A stretch of 64,000 bases of DNA from assembly GCA_026120185.1 (NCBI GenBank), contig JANUWF010001101.1:2728001-2792000 (forward strand), read 5' to 3'. Source of the stretch: Voacanga thouarsii. Taxonomy: Eukaryota > Streptophyta > Magnoliopsida > Gentianales > Apocynaceae. Positions within the stretch are counted from its first letter, which is position 1; every line of letters starts with the position of its first letter. The translations under genes were made by a program, and so were the position numbers. The notes beneath the pieces are model-generated. The model was given only the letters and a program-made list of their open reading frames with translations, did no database searches and was not told where the DNA came from. Of this stretch, positions 21,158 through 32,837 are shown one piece after another.

Positions 21158-23262
21158 ATGGCAAAACTACGAAAATTAGATAAGAAAAGCAAATCAAAGA
21201 CAAAGAAGAACCCGAACGGCAAAGAAACTGCGAAAGCAAAGCCTGTTGTCGATGCTCAACCCGCCGCCAAACAGAAAGGCAAAAAGATTATTATCGAGGA
21301 CCCTGCTTCCCAGTCTGACTCATCATAAGAGCTTCCTGTACAAGAAAGCTCTGAGATACAAGTACCTTGATTTCTTGACTTTAAATGTGAATTTGAGTTT
21401 AATGATTGGCTATCGAGAAATAGGACTATCATCTCTAGATATTGTGTTGATGCTGAGGCCTTTTTAAATTTTGCCGATACCTTAAATATGTTTTAGTCAC
21501 TTTGATGGGGGGCTTTGCTGTCGGTAGATGAAAAATTGTACACCACACTGATTTGACAATTTTATTCAAACTTAAGAAAAGGAAGGCTTGAGGAGATTGA
21601 TGGGGATTCATGGTTTAGTGGTACACATCTAGAGTAGGCTATGTGAATATGGAATTTGACCATAGAATGTTGAATCGGATATTCAGAGTCAAAGACGGAG
21701 GAATCCAATTCTTTGAAATGAACAAATTTCTAGAAAAATAAGACCTGTATGATCTGGGAAGGTTTGAGGCGGAGTTCATTAGAGGGAGGAGTTTCAAAAA
21801 TTCAAATGATCACAATTCAAAGTGGTTGAATAGTTTTGGGAGAATTTTACACCATATGGTGTCTACCTTGGTGGTACCAAGCTTTAGGCACAAAACATCC
21901 ATGAGTATCATGCAAATGATACTGATGTTAGCCCTGTCGGAAGGAAGACAGATTAGTTTTGGTTTTGTGGTTGTGAAACTAATGATTCAATCAAGAAACA
22001 CCTCTAACAAGGCCCTACACTATGGCAATCTCTTGACAAAGGTCATCAAATACTTCAATGTGAATCTCAGTGCACGTACCCCTGGACACCTCAAGATTAA
22101 TGTATACAGCACGGAGTCTTTTGGGAAAATGAGGTTTGTACAAGTGAACAATCAATGGGTTCTACTTAGGGATGTTTCAAATGAGGAAAGGAAAAAGCTG
22201 ATCAAAATCAAGGCAGAGGGAAAGAAAATTGCACCTGCTGCCTCAACAAGAACAAAATGGAAAGTTGAAACTACTGAGGAATCATCTAGTAAAGGCAAGT
22301 AGAGGACTGATGAGAGTGGATTAACTCAAAGCATTCTAAATGCTTTAAATATTTTGTCTGAAAATTTGACGGATTTAATACTGAATTTAAGACTGAACTG
22401 CAAAACTTGGGAGACCAATTGAGCAATGTGGAAGGGAAGTAGCCTATAGAAGAAAATGAGACTGGAAATCAAGCCTCTCCAACACAACAAGAAGATGAGT
22501 CTGCAAAGGATTTTGGATACCCCCTACCACTGAGAAAGCTGTCCCTGAAGAAGTTCTAGCTCCTCCTGCTACATAGAGCTGTAAATGAACCGAACGTTCG
22601 CGAATAAAAGTTCGTTCGAACTTGTTCATATTTGAATAAGGCTCGTATGTTTAATAAACGAATGAACTCAAATACGAACTCAAACTCGAATAATAAATAA
22701 ACAAATTTGAACATGTTCACGAACATATTATATATTTTTAAAAATTAATTATATTGTATTAATTATTTTATTTATATTTTATAATATTAAGATTTATTCT
22801 TAATAAGTCTTATATTAAAATTATAATATTAATATTAATTATATTATTATATATTTTTATTTAATATTATAATATTCAATTATTTTAATTAAAATTTGAA
22901 TTATTATTTTTATAAAATTTAAAATAAAAATAAAAAATAATTGAACTCGAACATTAATCGAGTTTTTCGAACTTAAACGAACTCGAACATTATCAAACAA
23001 TAATCAAATGAACTCGAACACGAACTTAAACTTAAATAATAAATGAACGAACTCGAACAATGTTCGATTATATTCGAACTGGAGTTTGAAAATGTGATAC
23101 TCATTTCGTTCGTGTTCGAATACAGCTCTACTACTACAGCATCCACAACTGCACCCATTCCATCCCAGTCTACTGAGATGATACCTATTGTTCCGTCTGT
23201 TGATCTAGCTGATGTTACAAAGGACAAGCCAATTCCACCAGGAGTGCCTCGGGATGCAGGGT
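21158..23262 (+). pseudogene. SIRE-like post-pol reading frame (env-like position), broken
   Basis: An ATG at 21158 starts a Lys-rich N-terminus (MAKLRKLDKKSKSKTKKNPN) ending at 21328. In shifted frames the text continues through FECEFNDW-like words, NMEFDHRMLNRIFRVKDGG (21650) and NSFGRILHHMVSTLV (21830), to an open stretch ending at 22302 (ALHYGNLLTKVIKYFNVN). A Pro/Thr-rich tail follows and is interrupted at 22574 by a MITE, resuming with TASTTAPIPSQSTEM and ending at 23262. It resembles the 'putative plant transposon protein' type seen downstream of pol in long LTR elements. Function is unknown; there is no clear signal peptide or envelope-like membrane anchor. Confidence 0.6.
22574..23130. 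mobile_element. hAT-type MITE (557 bp)
   Basis: Terminal inverted repeats tagagctgta and tacagctcta match perfectly over 10 bases. Flanks ctgctaca (22566-22573) and ctactaca (23131-23138) are an 8-bp target duplication with one mismatch, the hAT hallmark. Near both ends are many ttcgaac/gttcgaa words that can pair with each other. The middle is AT-rich with no coding capacity. It splits the Pro/Thr-rich tail of the SIRE post-pol frame. Confidence 0.85.
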
Positions 23263-23574
23263 GAAATATGTGGTCATCAAAAGAAAGTCGAGTAGGATTA
23301 TTGGCCAACATTCCAAGATGGGTGCCAGTACTAAGCCCGAGACCGTCCATATTCCTGATTTGCACCTAATGATTGCTACTTATTGACTTCTTATGCAACA
23401 TTCACTTTGCTAAACAATTTTATGATTTCTACTTTATGTTTTCTACATGAACAATTTTAACTTTTGAACTGATAACCCTGTTGATCCTTCTGTTTCTCTT
23501 CTGCTAAAATCTTTTTGATTGAAGACCAAAGGGGGAGAAATAAATATAAAGTATGATGTATTGTAACTATATGT

Positions 23575-23636
23575 GGTTATGATACATAGTTGTGGTTATA
23601 TGGATTGTGAATTGGGTTTTATGACTTGGTTATGAT
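23575..23636 (+). repeat. First unit of a 53-bp tandem repeat in the SIRE 3' region
   Basis: The unit ggttatgatacatagttgtg through tttatgacttg occurs here. Its next copy starts ggttatgat at 23628, is cut there by the hAT element and continues at 37968 with acatagttgtggttatatgg. So the two units were adjacent before the hAT arrived; the apparent 50-bp repeat around the transposon is not a target duplication. Confidence 0.7.
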
Positions 23637-24155
23637 TAGCATTGGCAAATTGGGTTTTAAATCCCTAATGGCTATATTCTTCCCTATAATCCCCAAAACT
23701 CTATAAATACCCCATAATTCCCCAAAAACTCACCAAACACTCTCCAATTCTTTCAAACTCTCTTATTTTCATTCATCTTTCTCTCATAATTCTCAAATCT
23801 CTTCATTTTCTCTAAAAAAAATGTTAGAATGGAATTTATTTTTTAATATATTTTTTCAATTCTTAAAGAAAGTCTTCATATTTTAAAAAATTATTGAGTG
23901 GTGGAATAGTGAATACAATAAGTAAAGCTCTACAAAGTGTTGTTATTTTTTGCCATCAACTAGTTAGTGTTTCTTAATATTACATTCTTATTTTTTAGCT
24001 TTATTAATTGTTTATTTGTTTTAGTTATTTATTTAATTTTTAAGTTAATTTTTTTATTTTTCAATTCTCTTATTTCATTATTTGTTAATCATTTATTTCA
24101 TTTTTTTTGAACTTTTATTTGAATTTTGATTGATTATTAATTTTTTTAAGAAATA

Positions 24156-25408
24156 ATGGATCCAAATTAATATCATCATTTTTTTTTCATCACAATCATC
24201 TGTACATTTTGATTTCAATATAGATTCAGTCTTGAATTTAATAACTAATGAAATAGGTAATGAAAATAAAGGCCCAAGTAGGCCTAACTTTAGTGTTTCA
24301 CAATCATAACCAACTCTAACTATTATTCCTAATGAATCTAATATATGTCAGGATAATGGTGAAACTTCGAAAGTTATAACTAAAGCAAAAACATCTATAG
24401 TTTTGAATCTTTTTGAAAAGGATAATGATAATGATAAGACAACACATAAAATTTGTAGGGTGGTATATGCACATAAGAAGAGAGGGGGGATAGGAATATT
24501 AGTTAGACATATGAAAAGGTCACATAATAATTTGTTGGAAAACCTACTTAAACAACAACAAATCCATACTACATGAGGTCAAATTACTGGTAATTTTTAA
24601 TACGTTCATAAAAAAAATAGAAGTGGATTTGCTAAAATGATTGTTCAAACTAAATTACCATTCAATTTTATAGAAAATTCACATTATGAACAAAACACGC
24701 AAAACAATTGTGAACCTATATGGAAAATGATTCTTAGAACAACATTAAAAAATGATATAATAAAGATATATAAAGAAATAAAAGAGTATCTAACTGCTAT
24801 GTTTGTAATTGAAAATTTATTCTTACTTGTGATGGTTGGGCTGCAATTACTAATGAGTCTTACTTGTACATTATATGTCATTAAATAGATTGTGATTGGT
24901 TAGTACAAAAAAGAACTATTTATTTTAAATTATTTGAATATCCTTATGTATGTACTATATTTCTAGAATGATTACTCAAACATGTCATGAATATAAGATT
25001 TTAAATAAAATTATTTCTATTTCTTTAGATAACGCTTCAAATAATGATTCCGCCATAACAATTTTGAAAAATACTATGAATCCTATGTTAGATGATATTT
25101 TATTTCATACTAGGTGTTTTTGTCATATACTTAATATGTGTGTTAAGGAATGATATAAATGTGTTGATGATATTGTTAATATAATTAGAAATATTATTTT
25201 ATTTATTAAAACTTCTCCAACTAGGCAACAAAATTTTAAGACTTTATGCCGAGAACAAGGTGTATCTTTTAAAAAATTTAGATTAGATTGTAAAACTAGA
25301 TAGAACTCAATTTTAGATATATTTGAAAGTGTTATACCTTTTCAAAATTAACCTATTGAATTTTATAATAGTAACAATTTTCAAAGTAAGTTTCAGTTAG
25401 TTGAGTAG
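24156..25408 (+). pseudogene. hAT transposase, N-terminal half
   Basis: An ATG at 24156 (MDPN) meets a TAA at once, where Gln is expected. Low-complexity Ser/Asn text leads to a decayed BED zinc finger (KICRVVYAH ... RHMKRSH near 24450-24530) that keeps the His pair but lost a Cys. The catalytic-domain text SLDNASNNDSAITIL (25022-25066) and FHTRCFCHILNMCV (25103-25145) is typical of the RNase-H-like core of plant hAT transposases. Several stops and shifts occur. The sequence ends at the copia insertion at 25408. Confidence 0.8.
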
Positions 25409-27165
25409 TGTTGGGAAATATGCCCTCTTAGATTAGGTTTCTGATGTAAACATCAAATGTTTTAATAAAAGAATTTATTCTCAGAAATTGATTGCGAATT
25501 TACATTTTATTTGTGCACAATTACGTTTGGAAAAGACCCATTGTGTTTAAGTAAGTGGTCCATGTGAATGATGGTCTTTCATAATAAGGTATAGATCACG
25601 GATTACTTAATACATAAACGTTTGTTCTTAACCAATTGATGAGAATGAGAATCTCATCATATCTAGGTCATTATGTTATGAATTCCAAATGGGGAATAGC
25701 TTACCTTTAGCTAGTGAGTAGTCCACTCACTTCATGACATAAGAAAATAAGCGTATTTCGAATACGTAGAATAGGACCTGTAGTAGTGGTTTCTTAAAGC
25801 ACTATATGGTAAAAACCTAAACTACTACTGCTACAGCGTAGACTAATGCTCTACGACTTGAGTATGAGTTGGTGGTCTGACGAAGCTGGAAGCATGTACT
25901 TTGATATGCTTTAGTTGAGGTTCTATCGTAGGACCAATATACTTGCATGTTGGGTATATGTGACTATTAGTTAAGACAAACTTATACAAGATAGTTTTTA
26001 TACTATATCGCCCCTTGTGGTTGTCTGAATGATCTAAATATCCAGGGTCTTGGGAAACATGACTTGGATGTTTGCTTTAGTGTAGCTCCCTTGAAAAGCG
26101 AAAACAATCCAGAAAGTCATGGATTATTGGATTAGAAGCCTAAGGATTGTAGATGTTATTTAGAGAAGTGTTAGTACATTTCTTCCTCTCTAATGCACGG
26201 CGATGTATAGAGGGTATTTTAGTCATTTCACCTGTAGGTCGAAGACTTTGCTAATGCGGCATTGTCCTTGGGGCCAATATTTTCTTATAGTGATATTAAG
26301 AAATATTTAAAAATGTAAAATACAAATATTTATATTGAAATGGTATTTTGGTCATTTTAGTAGCCAAAGCGGTGTGTCTTTTGGTCCCCAGTATAGACCA
26401 TAAGTTCTAATTATATATAAGCTAAGGAATTGGTCTTAAATTAAATTATATAGAATTTATTTTATTTAAATAGTCTGATTTAATTATTGGGGTAAAATAA
26501 AATAAAAGTCCACAAAGAGAGAGAATTAATTAAATTAGTTTGTGGGGTTAATTAATTATTCAGGGCTTTGGCCCAGTTTGAATAATTAAATATTGACCTA
26601 GGACTAAACTAATATAGTCTTATTAATTGGACTAGTTTATTTGAACTAAAAAATTAATTATTTACTGGGCCATTTATTTGGTTCTGATTAGAATAATTAA
26701 TTGGGCTTAAAAGGTTAAACTAAGAGTCCAATGAGCCAAATTAAAAATTCAGTTTAACCTAAGGTTTTTTTTTAGATTAAACAGGAGAAAAAATATGTAC
26801 GTTGTTTTCTTCTTCTTCTCTAAGAAAGGAAAAAAGACGGCCTTTTCTCTCTTTGGAAAAATTCCTTAGTCTTGAGAGTTTTCACCAAATGTGGGTTAGG
26901 CCAGTCATATATTAGAAGATCGAGAGGAAACTTGGTGTTCATATACCTGCACAGACGCAGTAGGAGGCTTGCAGGAATTACACAAGAGGTTTCTACTAGT
27001 GCACCTACTCCAGTTCCGCATATTCCAGTCTAGCCAATTTGAGGACAATAAGAGGTAATGAAAAAATTATTTTTTTCCCTTCACGCAGGATAGCTGCCTT
27101 TTTTTTTTTTTTTTTTGTTCTTCGGGTGGTTTTTTCGCTATCTTTGGCTTACAATTTCATCTTCA
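25409..27165 (+). repeat. Copia-3 5' LTR
   Basis: This 1757-bp repeat is matched by 34806-36560. Short open frames in it, for example around 27039, have counterparts in the other LTR and are not genes. A poly-T run of 19 bases at 27099-27117 is shortened in the other copy (36498-36511). Confidence 0.93.
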
Positions 27166-28934
27166 ATTGGTATCAGAGTCATGAAGATTTTGTGCAAATA
27201 GAAGAAGCATGTATGCTAGTTAATGAAATTGGACACATATGTGTGATTAACTGTGATCCTTCGTTATTTTTTTTGGTATGGATAGTGTGGTTGTACACCT
27301 CTCAGATGGAGGTTTAGGTGTATGTAATCTATTTTTTTTTTTCTTAACAAATCGTGTAAAACCAATTTTAATAGATATAGATGGTTGTTGGGTTTTGTTT
27401 TTATTGATTTTGGGTTGAAATCGGAGGGCAAAAGCAGCAAAACCAATCGCAGAAAAAAAAAACAGTAAGAAATCGCAGAAGGAAGTCGGGCAGAAATCTG
27501 AAGAAGAAAGGTACTGTTCATCGGCTCAGCTGCATCTTTCTGTGCCTGGAGCTAGAGGGCGGCTCGGCTTGGCGCTACTGGCTCAGATGATACAGTGGAA
27601 TTGCAATTCAACCGAATTTCGGTTTCTCGTGGGTCGCACATGGAGCGGGTCGGCTTCACGGGTCGCGGGTCTTGGATGGTCCATGAGGTGCTCAATCCAG
27701 TGCGGCGGGTGTTGTGGACCGCAGCTTAGATAGGTTCCATTCTTGTGCGGCATGTGTAGTGGACCAATGAGAAATTTTTTATTTTTCCTTGTAATTTTCT
27801 TGCATTTGCTTTTTAGTTTTGGGTTCCATACCAAGTGAAGTTAATATTTTTGCATTAGTTAATATTCATGGAATTTTTTTGCATGAAAAATATTAGTAAG
27901 GGATTTTAGGATTAAACAAAACCATTAATTAATTAATTAATGTGTTTAATTCTATTATTTGGGCACTTAGGTTTAAAAATAGAAAAGCATGAAAACGTCT
28001 ACTATTTTCTAGCATGCTATTTATTTTTGAGTACCTATGTGCACGTTTTCTCAAAGACCAAAGTCTTTGGGAATATTTTTTATAAGAAAATATTTTTTCT
28101 ATAAATTAAATGGTTATTTTAACTTGAACAAAAATTAATCTTTAGACATTTTCTCAAATGATTTAATCCTTGACATAGAAAATATATTAGATTTAGATAT
28201 TTTTGTAAGTTAAAAATAGAAAGCCATTTTGTTTTATTTTTGTACAAGAAAAATTATTTTGTCAAATAAACTTGAGACTAAAGTCTCTAGAAAGTTTTAA
28301 TTGAAAATTTTTGAAACCATTAATGTTTTAACTTAAATAAAATTAGTCCATGGAAAAATTTCTTAAAGGATATAAACATTGACATAAAGATTTTATTTTT
28401 GAGTTAAGGAAAAACTTAATAAAAATTTTCAAAAAGATATTTTTTTCAGAAAAATCCTTATTTTAAAAGACTAAGTGGGAGAGGGATTCCAACGGCCCCA
28501 TAGCTTCCATCACGATCCTCATTAGAAATCGTAGGTCCCCTCGCATCACCCTGGGAGTGAACCCGTATAGGATGGGGATACCACAACGATCTAGATCTAA
28601 TAGAAATATGTAGTTAATAACCTAGGACACGTACTATGATCGTCCAGCCCACGTTGGAGGTTATAGTGAGAGGTATGTCCATAAAAAATGAGAGAAAACA
28701 ACCATCCCCTCAATTGAGTTATCTCCTAGATCATTACTTAGAAGGGAAATTAATTTGTGGCAGTTAACACACTTAGCTTAGGGAACTGTTAATCTTCTCA
28801 AGAAGCTATGTCAGTTCTCCTAAGAGCCAAATAAATGACATTAAAGTAACTATTATCAGTTTTGATATAAAGGGCACAAATTTATTTTGTTTTCACAAAC
28901 TAAATCCTTTCTTTTATTTCCATTTTTTTTAGAA
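27166..28934 (+). other. Copia-3 PBS and 1.8-kb untranslated leader
   Basis: tggtatcagagt (27168-27179) is the primer site for initiator Met tRNA. The rest is non-coding until gag, with a moderately GC-rich part at 27520-27740 that gives short open frames on both strands without any family signature. The final 450 bases (28480-28935; gtgggagagggattccaac and on) are the kind of structured leader I recall in front of gag in these elements. No gene is called. Confidence 0.7.
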
Positions 28935-29900
28935 ATGATGGAAGGTTCTTTTAGTCCTTTGGCCGTTATTCTCCGCGAGAATAAACTAACGGGTCCAAAC
29001 TATGTGGACAGGAAGAGGAACCTGAACATAATACTCACAGTTGAGGAGTATAAGTATGTACTTTACGAGACCTGTCCTGTTATCGGGGAAGGTTCCACTA
29101 CTGAAGAGCGAGAGGCTGAGAAGGCATGGAAGAAGGCTGACAAAATGGCACGCTGCTATATGTTAGCTTCCATGTCTAATGTGCTCCAGTCAAAACACGA
29201 GCACATAGCTTCTGCGTATGATATTAGTCAGTCACTAGTCACTATGTTCGTGGACAAGAGCCGGCCCGTAAGGCAAGAGGCTCTTTGAACTATAATTAAC
29301 AATAAGATGGTTAAGAGAGCATCAGTCAGAGAGCACATGCTCAAGATGATTGCTGCTTTCGAGAAAGCAGAAATCTTAAGGGCTGTCATTGACCTCGAGA
29401 GTTAAGTGGACATAGTTCTCGAATCTCTACCGAGTTCCATTACTCAGTTCTAGTTGAATTATAACATGAACAAGTTAAACATGAGTTTAATTGAGTTGAT
29501 GAAGGAACTCCAGATGGCAGAGAAGGTCATGAAGCCTCAATCAAAGACTATGATTGCTAAGGCTTCTTCCTCTAGAACTGAGCCTAAGCCCAGAAAGTTC
29601 AAAAGAAAGAAGGAAAACGCAGCGGCCCAGCCCAAGACCCAACCCAAAGAAAAATCCAAGGGCAAGTGCTTCAACTATGGAAAGAAGGGACACTGGGAAA
29701 ATGAGTGTCTAGATCTTCAAGCTAAGAAAAACCCTACAGATAATGTTTTCTATCTCGAGTCTATATCAATAGTTGGATCAACTTCCACTTGGATTATTGA
29801 TTCAGGAGCCACTGATCACATCTGTAACTCCTTGCAGGGGTTTAGAAAGATTAGAAGACTCAAGAAGGGCGAACATGGGCTACGTGTGGGAAATTGAGCA
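28935..29900 (+). pseudogene. gag: Copia-3 Gag and start of protease, broken
   Basis: It starts at the ATG at 28935 (MMEGSFSPLAVILRENKLTG). The capsid reads YVDRKRNLNIILTVEEYKYVL and continues to a stop at 29286. It continues in other frames (SVREHMLKMIAAFEKAE near 29325) to MNKLNMSLIELMKELQMAEK (29460). The nucleocapsid knuckle CFNYGKKGHWENEC (29667-29708) has its second Cys changed to Tyr. Protease motif IIDSGATDH (29790-29820) is intact. The frame ends at 29897. Confidence 0.85.
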
Positions 29901-29957
29901 CAAGTCTGGGCCCTTGTAGTAGGGGAGCTGGATCTTATTTTTTATTGTAATAGAATA

Positions 29958-30853
29958 GTGGTTTTAAAAGATATTTTATATGTATCTAGATTTCATCAGA
30001 ATTTGATTTTAGTTGCGAAACTAATAAATCAAGGATATTTTATATCTTTCCATTCTGGTATTTCTATCAGTAAAGATAGAGAAATTTTATGTATTGGGCA
30101 CACGTATGAAAATCGTTTTTTCTTAAACCTTATTAACAATCAATTAAATAAGGCTCAACCTGAACCTGTAACTAGGAAGATAAAGACCAATGTCAATGAT
30201 TCAAATATTTGGCATCTAAGGTTGGGTCATATCAACTCAACTAGGATTCAGAGGTTAATCCATGATGGGCCTTTGGACTCATTGAGATTGGAAAATTGGC
30301 CTTAGTGTGAATCCTGCCTAATGGGAAAGATGACCAAAAGGTCATTTACTCCAAAGGTGGATAGACCTAAAGAGATATTGAGTCTTGTTTACACTGATGT
30401 GTGTGGTCCCTTGTCTACACCAGCTAGAGGGGGTTTTGAGTACTTGATCACTTTCACGGATGATTATACGAGGTTTGGTTATATTTACCTAATGAGACAC
30501 AAGTCTGTCTCTTTTGACAAGTTCAAAGAGTTTAAGGCTGAAGTGGAGCGTCGAACAGGTAAACTAATCAAAACCTTACGATCAGATCATGGTGGAGAGT
30601 ACCTCCTTGGTGAATTCAAGGACTACATGGTACATCATGGGATAGTATCCCAACTCTCTGCGCTGGGGACACTCCAGCAGAATGGAGTAGCTGAGAGAAG
30701 GAACAGCACATTGATGAAAATGGTCCGAAGTATGATGTCTCATTCTACTCTTCTAGTGTCATTTTGGGGATATGCTCTGGAAATAGCGGCATACATTCTG
30801 AACTTGGTTCCTTCTAAGTCAGTACCTAGGACTCCCTATGATATGTGGACTAG
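29958..30853 (+). pseudogene. pol: Copia-3 integrase, N-terminal and catalytic core
   Basis: It reads the spacer LKDILYVSRFHQNLILVAKL, then the zinc part IWHLRLGHIN ... CESCLMGKMTK (with one TAG at 30303), then the core YTDVCGPLST (30390), RSDHGGEY (30583) and QQNGVAERRN (30677). These supply the two Asp and one Glu of the catalytic triad, so the core itself looks complete. It stops at MWTSDRA because a solo LTR is inserted at 30854. Confidence 0.88.
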
Positions 30854-32832
30854 TGATAGGGCCTAAATTAGTCATATTTTTTCTAGTTATTTGAGGCTAA
30901 ATTAAGATACTTTTTATACAATAACTAGTCATATTCTTTCATATTTGATATTTCCCTTATAAAAATGCTTTTTTATAATTTTATACAAAAATAAAGAAAA
31001 ATTAGAGCTAATTGTGTGATTTTTCAGAACAGGACCAACACCAGCCCAAAAAGTGGAGCTGGCGTCGGTCTTCCACTGGAAGAGCAGAGAAATTGAAGAA
31101 ACAGAGTAAGCTCAAATTGAAATTGCTTGGAAAAGGAAGCAATTAGCATCGCAGCTCACTAAAGCCGATGCAAACAAAGGAAAGAATTGGATTTCGGCTA
31201 GGCCAAAGAACAAAAGCAGAAGGATAAAAGCTAAAGAAGTTTGGTCAACAATTTCAGTAGCTTTATGGCTCACGGCTGAGCAAAAGAAAATGACAAGAAG
31301 AAAGAGAAACTAAAGGCAGCAATTTGGTGGCTTGGAAAGCCGACAACAAGAAGAAGCCAATTGCCACAAAGCCGAAAACGGAAACAAGAGCAATAGAAGC
31401 AAGAAAAGAAAGAATTAATTTGGTGGGGCCAAGTTGAAGAGAAAGTCAACAAAAGTGGTTGAGCAAAAGGACAAAAGAAAGAATAGAAAAGAAGGAAATC
31501 AATTAGGTGGCTTGGCTGTGGCTCAATTTAGCCGATACAAATTCAAAGAAAATGGAAGCTTCTGCACGGCTTATTTAAAGCCAAATTCACCATATTTCAG
31601 CACAATCACAATTCAATATCAATTAACGTCTCCAGCACAATGCAACAAAGTCCAAATTGAAGTCAAATTAGTTTCCAATTCACAATTCATAAAGACAGTG
31701 GATTCTTTAATTTGTATTTAGGTTTTTATTTTAGATTTTATTACAACTCCTTTTTGGTTTTGAATTTTAGTAATTACTTCTTCTTTTCTTAGGACTCTTT
31801 TAGGAACTTTGTAAGTTTATAAATAAAGGTCAATGTACATAGAAAAAGGGGGGGTGCACAATGTAGAGATTTAGATTTATTTTAGAGTGCGTCACCAATA
31901 TTTTCTCGAGATAAATAATTCAAGGAGGATTGTACAACAGGGTCTATGAAGGAAGAAGAAGAATGCTTGTCTATGAGTATCTATTTCTTTCCTTTGTTTT
32001 CTTTTTCTTGAACAATGATGTATTAATTGTTTATTGTAATTTAACATTGTTTTAGGTATTCATGATTTTTAAAGTTATATGATCTTTTGACTAATTGATT
32101 GTTCTTCTTGGTATTTAATTACTTGTACCTATTACGAGATTGATTTGTTGTTTCTTTCCATTAACTTGCTTGAAAAAGAGGTTAATGGTAGTTTCAATTC
32201 ATTAGTTTCATATTTGTTGTCTCTTAACTTGCTTGAAAAGGAGGTTAATTGCGAAGAATTAGGTAATTGAAGGTTAATTGATGTCTGCCAGAATATGAAT
32301 TCATTGGTTAATTTCATGCTTTAAGTTTGTCAGAATATGGAAATTTAATCAAGGATTATGTTTAATGCTTTTTTTGGGTGAATTAGTTGAGACAGAATAT
32401 GTGATGCTAATTTGTCTAGAAGATAGTGATTTCATGAATTGAAAAAGAAGTGAATCTATCTTAATCCTTCATGATGCCAAGTGAATAATGAGTTATGACA
32501 ATGATTGGGTTCTTTAAGGTCATTTATGTTAAAATAATAGTTTGAGTTACATACTTTTTCATCCTTGACATGTATATATTCTTTCATTTTATTTTATTTT
32601 AGTTTATTTTTCTTTTTATTATTTTTCACTTTATTGAGTCGGTTAAACAATGAGAGAAAAGAGATTAATGCATACTTGTTCCTTGAGAATCGACACTCGT
32701 TTGAACCCTATGCTATGTTAATAATGAGTACGCTTATTCATATGTGTAATTTGGGGTTAACGTTTTAATTTAAACTTGATAGGGGATGTGCTTATTTTTA
32801 TATGATTTTTATACCCAAATAAAGACACATCA
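30854..32832 (+). mobile_element. Solo LTR of the A/B gypsy-like family, inside copia-3 integrase
   Basis: It starts tgatagggcctaaattag and ends aagacacatca. An exact target duplication actag lies at 30849-30853 and 32833-32837. It is about 1.98 kb and aligns along its length with the LTRs of element B (for example ttagaggttaattgatgt-type and ttggggttaacgttttaat blocks). One GC-rich word of the ggagctggcgtcggtctt type lies at 31050-31075. A solo LTR arises by recombination between the two LTRs of a full copy. Open frames at 31434-31721 recur in other family LTRs and are not genes. Confidence 0.9.
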
Positions 32833-32837
32833 ACTAG

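Noticed and set aside
27520..27834. GC-richer frames in the copia-3 leader as a possible gene
   Set aside because: Frames occur on both strands, are short and lie in the untranslated leader; no family pattern.
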